A stretch of DNA of 64,000 nt from Meandrina meandrites (taxonomy: Eukaryota; Cnidaria; Anthozoa; Scleractinia; Meandrinidae): positions 51,917,150 through 51,981,149 of the forward strand of contig OY855903.1 of NCBI GenBank assembly GCA_963693305.1, given 5' to 3'. The notes under the pieces were generated by a model. That model saw only the letters and a program-made list of their open reading frames with translations. It did no database searches and was not told where the DNA came from. The position numbers and the translations under genes were made by a program. This document shows positions 23,382-35,300 of this stretch, piece after piece; the stretch's first letter is position 1, and every line of letters begins with the position of its first letter.

Positions 23382-26300
23382 TTATACTGCCCTTCCCTTC
23401 ATTGCAATGGAGAGACGATGATATAACGCATCTCTGAGCCGCGCATCTAACCCATTGGCCCTGCCAAAACTGCTGACAACCTTTTTGAGATCTTCACCCT
23501 GTGGAAGATAGATGTTTAAACAAGATGAGATGGGTTTGCGCCTACACAACTTAAGAAGCATGCAACTTTAATGCAAACAAAGCCCAACTAAAGAACATGG
23601 TCTGAAATCACGAACACTAGCCTCTAGTGTTCTTCCATCTTTATACTCCTGCATCCAAACCACAAAAAAGTCAAGCACTTATACCTAATATCCAACTTTG
23701 CCACATGGACTAGCTCTAGTAAGTCTCTTTCAATAACACCTGCTACCAACCAGAGCTCTGGCGGATATTGCGAGGTGAATCACCAACTATACAGTTTCTT
23801 AGGCGAGTCTCTGATGGCACCCACCTACTTAAAATCTTATTGAAAGCACTGCTGGAAGCTTGGTGTAGGAAAATTTCACTAGTAACAATGGCCACAGAAA
23901 CTAGAAATATGTTGTTAAGAAACGTGGGGGAAAGAATCTGTTTTTTTTTTTGTTGCAAAATCATCATTTAAAAAAAAAGGGCTACGAGAGACTCTTCGTG
24001 AGCTAGGCCATTTACTAGGTTCATATGTGACACACTTCCTGCATACTGCTATGATCGACAATGCCAGAAGCATCAAGTGTGTAATAAGATGGTAAATGCT
24101 AATTTTGGTGAGTAAATGATAAAGATGAGATGACCATTTGTTGCAAGGGTGGGACAAAGAAAAAATCCTAGTCCCTAATGGGAATTAAACCCCAAAAAAT
24201 ATTGTTTGTGAGACTGGAGTGGACTTGTACCCTTAATGGGCCTTAGGAATAACCAGGTTGATTGTGCTGTAGAAAACCTGCTTACCTCTCGAATGTTTAA
24301 TTCTCGAATCTCACCATCCTGTCTCACAAATTCAAGTTTCATCTGAACTGCGACCTCTGGTGTCGGTATGGCAGGTTTTCGCTCTGGTTCCCAGTTCTCT
24401 GATGGCGAAACTTTAAAATAATTGCATGCACGTCAAAGTAGTGAAACCCTTTATGATTTTACTTTAAATGTGCAATAACTGGTCGATTACAATCATTTTA
24501 ATGTATGTGAGCTGATTTGTGATTTTAAATAAGCCTGCCCTCTCTAATATGGCTCCTTTTTTATACCCCCCCCCCCCCCTCCCCCAGTAGGTATAAAGGG
24601 CCGGTACTAGCTCATTTCATTAAATTTTACCCGAGACAAATTCAAATTCTCCCTTAATTCCTCGACAAAATTTTCCCGGATCATCTCGTGATAAAACCTC
24701 GATAAATTCTTCATGTGAAAGTGAAATTTTAGCTTAAAGGAATCTTTCATGATTAATAAGTATGGAAGGTAAATCAGTCAAAGAGTTGAAGGCCCTTGCC
24801 AAAGAGAAAGGTATCAAAGGTTATTACAGAATGCGTAAAGCCGAGTTGATCGAGGTGTTAAGTACGGTTGATGATTCGAGTGAGATTTTTTACTCGGCGA
24901 ATGATCAACTTCCGGTACCGGAGGTTGATATCCCGATTCCCGCACCATCGAGAGTAACGCAGATGAGGAATCTTGCCTCCAATGCGGCAGCGCCTGTAAA
25001 GAGTGTAATAAACAGGTTTACGGGTTGGTTATTAAATTATATCCCTGAACCTATCAAAAGAGCTGTGAAAGAGAGAGTTGAGAACCTGAAGGAGAGAGTA
25101 AACAGTATTTTTAGGAGGCGGGAAGAAGTGGGTCAACCCATTGAGGATGTAAATTCACCTGAAGAGGATAATCTCACACCAAGAGAGTATAAAACAGCTA
25201 TAAAGGGTTATTTTAAAACGTTTAGAGTTAACGGAGTGGATGGTATGGATGAAAAGACGTTTATGAATAACGTAAAACCGAGGGTTATAGATCTTATCGA
25301 GAGTAAGGGATCGATTAAAGTCAAGTTAATTCTCACCGTAAGGTTTACCAAAGAGAATCCCGCTACAGGCAAAATCGACATTAATGTATACTCCTTTGCA
25401 TCGAAAATTGAGATTGTGACAGAGTCAACCGATATCTCTGTTATTTACGATCAGATGAGTGATAAAATCTTTGAATTGATTCAGAATTTTAATAACAGAG
25501 GTTCCGGTTGGCAATTCGACCGAGTCGAACACCTTGATATCAACATCAACCCTTACAATCCTCTGTCTGCCTCTTCATACATTGAGTTACCAAGTAGTTT
25601 ATACATGAAAAAGGCGATCATCAACGTGAAGAATGAGAATGATAATGAGTGTTTTAAGTGGGCAGTAACCTCAGCAGTGTTTCCAAAGGAGAAAAATGCA
25701 GAGAGACTCAGCAAACGGATGAGAGAAGACTCAGAGAAGTTTGACTGGACAGGTATCGAGTTTCCCGTCTCGCTTAAACAGATAGATAAGTTTGAAAAGC
25801 AGAACAATTACGCAATCAATGTATTCGGTTATGAAAAGGTAGTTTACCCTTTAAGAATAAGCAAAAAGAAAGATCAGGTGATAAACCTTCTCCTCATCGC
25901 TAACGAAGAGACCAATCACTACTGCTGGATCAAAAACATGTCAAGACTTTTATCAAAAAATATTAATAATCACCAACATAAGAGACATTTCTGCTACAGA
26001 TGTCTAAACTCGTTTAAATCAGAGAAATCACTAGATAAACATACCGAGTACTGTCAGAATAACGAGGCTGTCAAGATTGAGATGCCGATCAGAGTAGACG
26101 ATGAAGGAAATACTTTTCCCGTCTATATCAAATTCAATCATTTTCATAAGAAGATGAGAGTTCCCTTCGTTGTTTATGCAGATTTTGAATGCTTCACAGA
26201 GAAGATAGACACATGTCAACCAGAAGAGGGTAAAAGCTTCACCAACCGATATCAAAAGCACAGTCCCTCAGGTTTCAGTTATCTCATCAAATGCTTCGAT

Positions 26301-29300
26301 GATGACATTTTAGCACCTCACCTTAGACATTACACAGCTGAATCTCCTGATGATAACATCCCTAGGTTATTTATCGAGTCTTTGGAGTCAGATATCAAGG
26401 AGATCTATAACAAGTTTAAAAAACCAAAGAAGATGGTGATGACGCGGGAGGATAAGATGACTTATAAAAAGGCAACTCACTGTCACATCTGTGAGGAAGA
26501 GATAGATAAAGATAAAGATAAAAAGGTTCGCGACCACTGTCACCTCACCGGTAAGTTTAGAGGAGCAGCCCATAACAAATGTAATTTAAAGTTTAAAATA
26601 CCCAAATTCTATCCTGTCATATTTCACAATCTCTCAGGTTACGACAGTCATCTCTTTATCAAAAACCTCGGTAAATCAGAGGGAAAGATAGACTGCATAC
26701 CCTGTAATGAGGAGAAGTACATCTCATTCACCAAAGAGATCTTGGTTGATAAATTTATTGATGAGGAGGGAGAAGAGAAAGAGGTCAAGCGTAAAATAAG
26801 ATTCATCGACTCTTTTAAATTCATGGCGACTAGCCTCGACAGTTTGGTAAAGAATCTTCCGAAAGAGTCTTTTAAAAATCTTACAGAATTTTATGAAGGT
26901 GACCAGTTAGACCTTATAAAAAGAAAGGGTGTCTTTCCCTACGATTGGTTTGACTCTTTCAATAAACTCTCTTCAACATCACTTCCACCGAAAGAGGCTT
27001 TTCACTCCATATTGAATGACAGTGACATCACAGAAGAGGATTATAAACACGCACAGAAGGTCTGGAAAACATTCAAGATGATGACCATGAGAGATTACCA
27101 TGACCTCTATCTAAAGAGTGATGTTCTCCTACTCTCCGACGTCTTTGAAAACTTCAGGGATGTCTGTCTTGATAATTACCGTCTCGATCCGATATTCTAT
27201 TACACAGCACCAGGTTTAGCATGGGATGCGTGTTTAAAAATCACAAAGGCCGAACTGGAGTTATTACATGATTACGAGATGTTAATGAAGGTGGAGAAAG
27301 GAATTAGAGGCGGTGTCTCTATGATCTCTACGAGATACGGAAAGGCAAACAATCCTTACATGAAAGATTACGATCCAGATCAACCTACCAAGTTCATCTC
27401 TTATCTCGATGCAAATAATCTCTACGGTTGGGCAATGTGTAAACCTCTGCCGACTAAAGGTTTTAGATGGATGAAAAAAGAGGAGTTGAAGAATTGGAAG
27501 AGTATACCGTGCATACTTGAGGTCGACCTTACCTATCCCGAGAAACTTCACGACCTTCATAACGATTATCCGTTAGCACCTGAGAGACTCACCGTGAATA
27601 AGGTGGAGAAACTGATCCCAAATCTCAATGATAAAAAAAAGTACGTCATTCATCACGAAACTCTCAAACTCTATCTATCTCTCGGTCTTAAACTCACCAA
27701 GATTCACAGAGGGATCACATTCGAAGAGTCAGCGTGGCTAAAGCCGTACATTGATCTTAACACGAATCTCAGAGCGAAGGCAACCAATGATTTTGAGAAA
27801 GACTTTTTCAAGTTGATGAATAACTCCGTATTCGGTAAGACTATGGAGAACATCAGAAACAGAGTCGATATAAGATTGGTCACTCGAGAGAGTCAGGCAA
27901 AGAAGTTAACATGTAAACCGAATTATCAACATCACACAATATTCTGTGAGAATCTCACCGCAGTTCATATGAAGAAGGTCAGTCTAAAATTCAATAAACC
28001 TGTATACCTCGGTATGTCAATCCTAGACTTGAGTAAGACCTTGATGTATGATTTTCATTATAATTACATCAAACCCAAGTACGGTGATAGCGCTAAACTC
28101 CTCTTCACAGACACGGATAGCTTAGCCTATGAGATAGAGACGGAAGATTTTTACAGAGACATCTCTTACGATGTGGAATTAAGATTCGACACGAGTAATT
28201 ACCCGAAAGATCACCCAAGCGGTATTCTCACAGGTGTAAATAAGAAGGTAATCGGTATGTTTAAAGACGAGGCCTCAGGAAAGCAGATCGCTGAGTTTGT
28301 CGGTTTGAGAGCTAAACTCTACTCATACAGAGTCAGCGACGCTTGCGAGGGAACGAGCAGAGTGGAGGATTCGTACGAAGAGAAGAAGTGTAAGGGAGTG
28401 AAGAAGGCGGTGATAAAGAAGACCATCACCTTTAACGATTACAAAGACTGCCTCTTCGATAATAAACCCGCTATGAGAAAGATGAATGTGATAAGAAGTC
28501 ATCTACACACCATGTATACAGAGACGGTTAACAAGATTGCTCTCTCTCCGTTCGATGATAAGAGGATCATACGAGAGGATAACATTAATACCTTCGCTTA
28601 CGGTTATAAGGGTGGAAGCTCAGTATCCTCTGGTACGACTTGAAGCTCTTCCCTGACAAACGATCTCTTAGGTCCGTCGAGAAGATAATATAAAACAGGC
28701 TGTTCGGGAGAGATCACCACACGATTTATATTATATACCTCGAGACTCCAGATCGGATCAGTCGCTCTCTTTCTCTCTCCTCCCTCATCCTCCCCGGGAG
28801 ATAGAAGATACCTTACCTGAACACCTGAGGGTAATCTCTTCTCTTTTAATCCGACAGGTCTTTTGTAATTGATCTTGTCAATCTCTAGCTCTTTTAAACC
28901 GAGGGCTTTATCAGGTTCCTTTCCTGTGATTCTGATCACCTGAGAGTTTAACGCCTTCATAACGGCTGGCAACCTCTTCACCCAGACTCTCGATCTACCT
29001 TCACTCACCATCTCCTGAGCGTACTGATGACTGAATAATCTCTCTCCCAAAGTTCTGTTCGCTCTCTCAACGAAAGCCTGAGCTCGATGGTTACCCGCTT
29101 CGCTTCTCTGTATCTTCACGTTATGTTTATCCATCAACTTTGTAACATAACCCATAAACTCTTTACCGGGATCAACGATCAGTGTCTTTGGCCACTTAAG
29201 CTCTCTTTTATAGATAGTCTCAAAGGCCTTCGAAACCTCTTGACTCTCTTTCGATGTTAACGCCTCCGCATCTTTATATCTCGAGGCAACATCGATCACA

Positions 29301-32300
29301 ACCAACGCGTATCTATAAGTCTTTCTTCCCACCCTATCGTGAGGAAGAAAGAGAAGATCCGCTTGGTGAATCTCATTCGGTCTACTAACACTCCAATGAG
29401 GTCTCGGTAAATACTTCGGCGGAGGAAGATAGATCTGCCAAAGTGCCTGTCTCTCCAACCAATCTCTCGCCTTACCCTCACTGACTTTAGCCGCAGAAGC
29501 CAACTTCGATAAAGCAGAGTACCCTTTCCAATAACCCTCTGGACTGTAGTAAATCTTTTTAAAAATTCTCTCGTTACTCATTTAAAAATAATCTTTCTCT
29601 CTTTTAAAATGTCGCACGCTATCGCAGAGATTATCAAACCGAACCGAGTACCGAGAGAACCGTTCGGCCTTAAGGCGGAGTCATCTCTCAACAGGATCAC
29701 ATTTAATCCCTCATCAGCGAATCCCGGTGAGGACATTACCGTAAACATTCCCAAACTCTCTGACAACGTGGTCATCGTACCGGGAAGTGTTAAACTTCTC
29801 TTTGACATGAAAGTCGGAGGTCATGCAAACAACACCCTCGTGAATAACATCGGTCGAAACCTCGTTAAACAGCTCAAGGTCTCTTTCGGTGGTGAGACAC
29901 TTCAGACCACAGAGAGATACGATCTCTTTCAGACCTACCATGATCTCTTTCTCGAGGATAGAGATGACAGATTAAAACAGGGAATCTCATCCGAGAATAT
30001 GAGAAAACTTCGTACACCTGCAGGGGATAAGAGCACAACTGACGCAAAGGAGGTCACCCTCGCCACAGTTCACAACACCAAGTACGTTATACCTCTTGAC
30101 CATCCAGTTCTCAGTGATCACGGCGCTCTCTATCCGAAGGCTCTTCCTCATCCTCTGTTGTTTGAGATTGCTCTACCGAAGGTCGATCAGATAGTGAATC
30201 ATGATAAAAAAGAGAAGGAGAAGACACCACCGACCTATAAATTGACTAACATTGAGTTGGAGTATCGATGCATCACGAGTGAATACTTGGCTAGTGAGGC
30301 CGCCTCTTCCTATCAGGTCGGCAAAGGATTCTACTACGAGAACGTAATCCTTCACAGAAGTTTTCCCATCTCAAAGCCGGACGGCAGTGTAATTAACGAG
30401 CACATCAATCTTCCGAGAAAGTCGATGACGGGTATACTCTGTCTGTTTGAAGAGGATTATAAAGAGGGAGAACGAGACTCCGAGAAGTTTATAAATCCTG
30501 ACATTAAATCGATCAACATTAACATCGACGGCATGCCCAACCGTCTCTTCTCAAAGGGGATGGTACCATCCGACTTTTGGGAATCGATCAAGAGACGAAT
30601 GGGAGGAGCGGGAAAGGTGAAGGAAGAGGATTTCTACACAGACAAGTTCGCTCTCTGGATAGATTTGAGAACCTTCTATGATAACGGTATTCACGGAGGA
30701 GGACTTCACATAAACACAACACGAGACGGAGTGAAACTTGAGATTAAGAGGAAGACAAGTGGAATGGGAAAAATCCAATGTCACATGTTTGTGGTTGCTG
30801 ACGCATTTATGGAGATCATGAACACAGAGTTAAAATCGATCCTATATTAAAAAAATCCCTCGCTTAATAAATAAATGAATGAGTTACGAGATAAGATTCC
30901 CTTTAACATGATCATAACCGGACCGACGAACTGCGGGAAGACAGAGTACCTAATAGAGAAGTTACGAGGGCCCTTCCGCAAGGTCTTTGAGTACATTGTT
31001 CTTATCTGTCCGACCTACGCCAAGAACAGGACCTACCGAGGGTTTGCGCAGGGTGATAAACGCTTCTTCATCCTCTCTCCGGATTCGAGTAACTCTGAAG
31101 AGATTAACGACCTTCTGTCCGCAATGTCAGATCTCTTCTCTGGGACGAATACACTGATCATTCTCGATGACTGCGCCGTCTCCAAAGACCTTAAGAATCG
31201 ATCTAATAAATTTATCGACCTCGCTTTCTCGGGAAGGCATGACGGATTGAGTGTATGGGTGATAACACAGCAGTTGACATCTATAGCGAAACCCTTCCGA
31301 GAGAACGTCGCCTGCGTGGTCGCTTTTCACAATCCCTCTCAGGTCGGAATGAAGACCCTGTTCGATGATTACGGGGGAGATCTCGACACGGAGACAAAGA
31401 GCGTATTTAACAGAGTGTTAAAGGAGGAGAGATACGCTCGACTCTGTCTCTGCCTCAGATATCCGTTTGAGTGTTATCTCGAAATACCGGTTTAAAAGAA
31501 GACTTAGTAATTTAAAGATGGCGAACGTTGAAGATTATATCGATGATATACCCGAGGTTAAAGAGGATAAGACCCCCGATGATGATGATGAAGATCTCGA
31601 TACTCAGAGAGAATCACTCGCGATACTCGCTTCCCTCGGATCGACAGAGGAGTATCTCGGTAAAGCGATGTCCCTTGGAGATATTAAGAGACTATCACCG
31701 AAACAGGTGAAAAAATACTTTAATCGATACAAGACCGTAATGGGAAAGAAGGTATATACCGGTCTGGTGGAGTCAGCAATCTCTGCAGCATCCGTTCTTA
31801 TCTCCTATGTGATTCCCGTGGATGATGTGGAGGCACTGAATGAAGACTTAAAGAACGATGATCTTGTTAAACGTGAACTGTCGAACTTTGCAGGTCTCTT
31901 AGTACTCAAGGGAGGAAGATTGGTAGCGTTAGCTAGCGGACTCTTCAAGGTCGCTAAGCACGTAAAGTTAAGACCGAGTGAGGTGAATTCTAACAAAAAT
32001 CAAGAGAATGAAGAAGACTCTTAATAGTGACTGAATAATATGTTAAGCTTAACTTAAGTAGGCAGTTAAGCTTAGCTTAAACATTTCTTAATAGTTAACT
32101 AAAGATGTCATTCGGAGTATATGAAGAGAAGTGTAGAAAGATATTTCAAGAGTTATTTAAAAAAGAGTTCAAATCGGTGAGACCCGATTGGTTGAAGAAT
32201 CCTTGGACTTATCAGAACCTCGAGTTAGACGGTTATAACCCTGACATAGTCACCCCCAAAGGTAAAGGTTTAGCATTCGAGTACGACGGTGTGCAGCACT

Positions 32301-35300
32301 CGAGGTTCACTCCCCTATTTCACTCATGTGTGGATGATTTCGAGTACCAAGTGATGAAAGACTCTTTGAAGGATGAGATGTGCAGAGATGAAGGAGTTCT
32401 CTTAATAAGAATCCCTCACTACGTTTGTTATTGGCATCTCAAGCCTTTCATTATCGGTAAATTGGTAATGAAGGGTGTGAAGATTGATTAAAGAGATGCT
32501 TAATAAGAACTAAATGTCTGATGATGTTGAACAGATCACAAAGACCCCTATTGAGAGTAACGTTAAAACAAAAGAGAAAGATCCCAAAAAGGTCGCCGCA
32601 GGAAAGAGACTCGCCGAGTATAATAAACGGGCTAAAGAGGCGTTGAAAGAGAAGATGAAACGTGAGTCAGAGAAGGAAGAGGATAGAGAAATGGGTGAGA
32701 GTAAGGATCTCACAGCAGCAGAGGGTTGGATTCCTGAGATCTCTTTCACAACCGCGATCTCTCTTGTCGGAATCGGTTTGACTGTGATCAATATGTATAT
32801 GAGTTATAGAAAAGACGATCCTCCCCAGGTAAGATTACCGGAATCACCCCCTGCGATAGAAAGACCTCAACAATCAAAGATTCCTGTACCCAAAATGGGG
32901 ATGTATTAAAGATTTAAAGATCTTCTCTCTTAAGATAAATGTCGAAAGAGAAGATCTTCAAGATGATTTATGACGCCTCTGTTCTTATAGGTATCTCCTC
33001 AGGGTTCGGATACTTTGTTAATCTGTACGATCCCTCATCCAGCGTGATCGATTACCTTAAATGGGTAGGAATCCTGTCCGGAAGTATCTATTTGAAAGAT
33101 TACGTGAAGAGAGAGGAGATTTTGAAGAGGATCGATTCCCTTAACTCGAAGAAGGATAATAACATTAAGGAGAAGACACCGAAGAATCTCGATCTCAAAT
33201 TTAAGAGAGTAATTAACCTTGCCAATCCCGTCGGTGACAGGGACGCAGTCAATAAAAGTTACGCAGACAACAAGGTGAAAACTACTCTCAACAGCCTTGT
33301 GAGTAAGGTGGGAGATAAGATGACAGGTGATCTCGACATGAGCGGAAACGAGATAAAGAATCTTAAAGAGGCATCCTCATCGGATGCCACGTTCGCTGCG
33401 AACGTTAATTACGTCAACAGAACCATCAGCAACAGCAACGCCATTCTACAGAAACGGTGGCAAGATTACGTCTCTGGGAGACTTGATTACACCGTCGACA
33501 GAGAGATGGAAAACGATTTCAAATACGTTTTAGAGAGAGATTCAGGTGACGAATTCATTGATGAACTGAACATTAAAGGAATGGGAGTGATCACAAGTAA
33601 AGATTTTCACCCCTTCAACAAAAGGACGGCTCATTTCGATCTCAAATTTAAAAAAGATTATTTCAAGAGTAGCTTCGCCGTTAACCTCCGTTACGCAACC
33701 GAACAACCGAGATACACTGTTGTGTGTGAAATGTTCTGGGATGATAGTGTAACCAATTCAATAGAGTCAGCCACGCTGAAAGCCTCTTTAAACTCTTTTG
33801 AGGTCATATATGCACAGCAATCGAACGTTTTTGAGAACCACGTGAGAACTTTGGTAAGAACCCAAAGGATTTTCAGTTGGAATCCTGATAAATTAATCTT
33901 TGATATAGTGATAAAGTACAGATCGGGGGTCGCCTATCCTCAAAAATTGCCCGTCTACATCGTGTTTTACGGAAGTAAAGGATTCTATAATAACGTTCCC
34001 ACATCTGTTTGGAACTCTTGGAGAGTGTTTGATCAAGGAAACGTTTCGATGCAGAAGGATTTAATACTCTATCAAGACCCTGCTGTCGATAAAGGAGCGG
34101 CAACAAAAAAATACGTCGACGATAACATTAAGTTGCAGATGAAAAAAATCTTTTATAAAGGTTATCTTAAACACGACAATGATAGCTTCATCAGATTCTT
34201 TGCAAACGGAACGAGTGATCATACAAAGTACGTTAGACAGAGTAATCACTCCGATTTCATCGTGAATGAGGAGGACTATGAGAAAATACTGATCAAGAAT
34301 CCGGGAGTCTACTCGATATCTCTGATCGACGGATTGAAGACCCTCGATGAGGAAGACGATAACGGAACTGTTCAGTTTATTTTGAATCCCGCACCCTTTC
34401 TGAGTCTGAGCGATAATATTAACATCACGGTACCCAACACAGGCAAAGGTTGGAAAACGTATAATTTTATCTCCGTTTTAGATATTTACAAAGACACAAA
34501 ACTGTCTATACAGACCTCAGATGCTAGAACCATATTTGACGGTTTGGGTTTAGGAAATAAGAAGTTCGGTATGATTCTTATAAATAAGATAGATTAAAGA
34601 TTTACTCCCCTATTTAAAATGTTGGATAAAGTCGTGATGTGGAGAAGTCTATTTATCACAGGAATTCTTTTAGAAGCCATCATTTATTTAATGTCACCAA
34701 AAGAGAAATGCACCTGTGGAGTAAGGATACCTGAGGGAGGGGGAATGTGTGATTGCAGAGAGTATAACGGTCGTATGACCATAAAGATTGACGGTAAGGA
34801 TGAACTCAGAGAACGGGAGTTGAAGAGAATCGAAGAGGAGAAGAGTAAAGGAAATTCTTACGATACATTCTTGTGAGATTTATTTAAAGATAATCTCTTA
34901 AGAGTAAAAATGTCAGAGAATAGACTTGTGAAGACCGTCACTGATGCATCCGTTCTGATCGGCCTCTCTGCAGGAGTCGGATACATTGCGAAGAAGGCTA
35001 TGAAAGAATCGTTTATAAACGACCCATCATCCAGCATTGTAAACTACGGTAAATGGGTCGCCGTTCTTTCCGGAAGTATGTACTTAAAAGAGTATTTGGA
35101 GAAACAGAAAATTCTTCCCTCTTAATAATATAAAGGTTTATCTATTTATTAATAAATGGCGACCATAGCGTTAATGATAGGCGGAGCGGTGTTGAACGCC
35201 ACAGCTTTTGTCGGGGGATCTTATTTAGCAAAGTATCTTAGCGGATCTGATACGGACACGGAGAGAATTCGACACGATAAAGCCTTAGAGAAGTACCAAA

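Noticed and set aside
31467..31517. Earlier start for the 168-aa Polinton protein
   Set aside because: It would overlap the ATPase gene, and the usual AT-rich start motif stands directly before 31518 instead.
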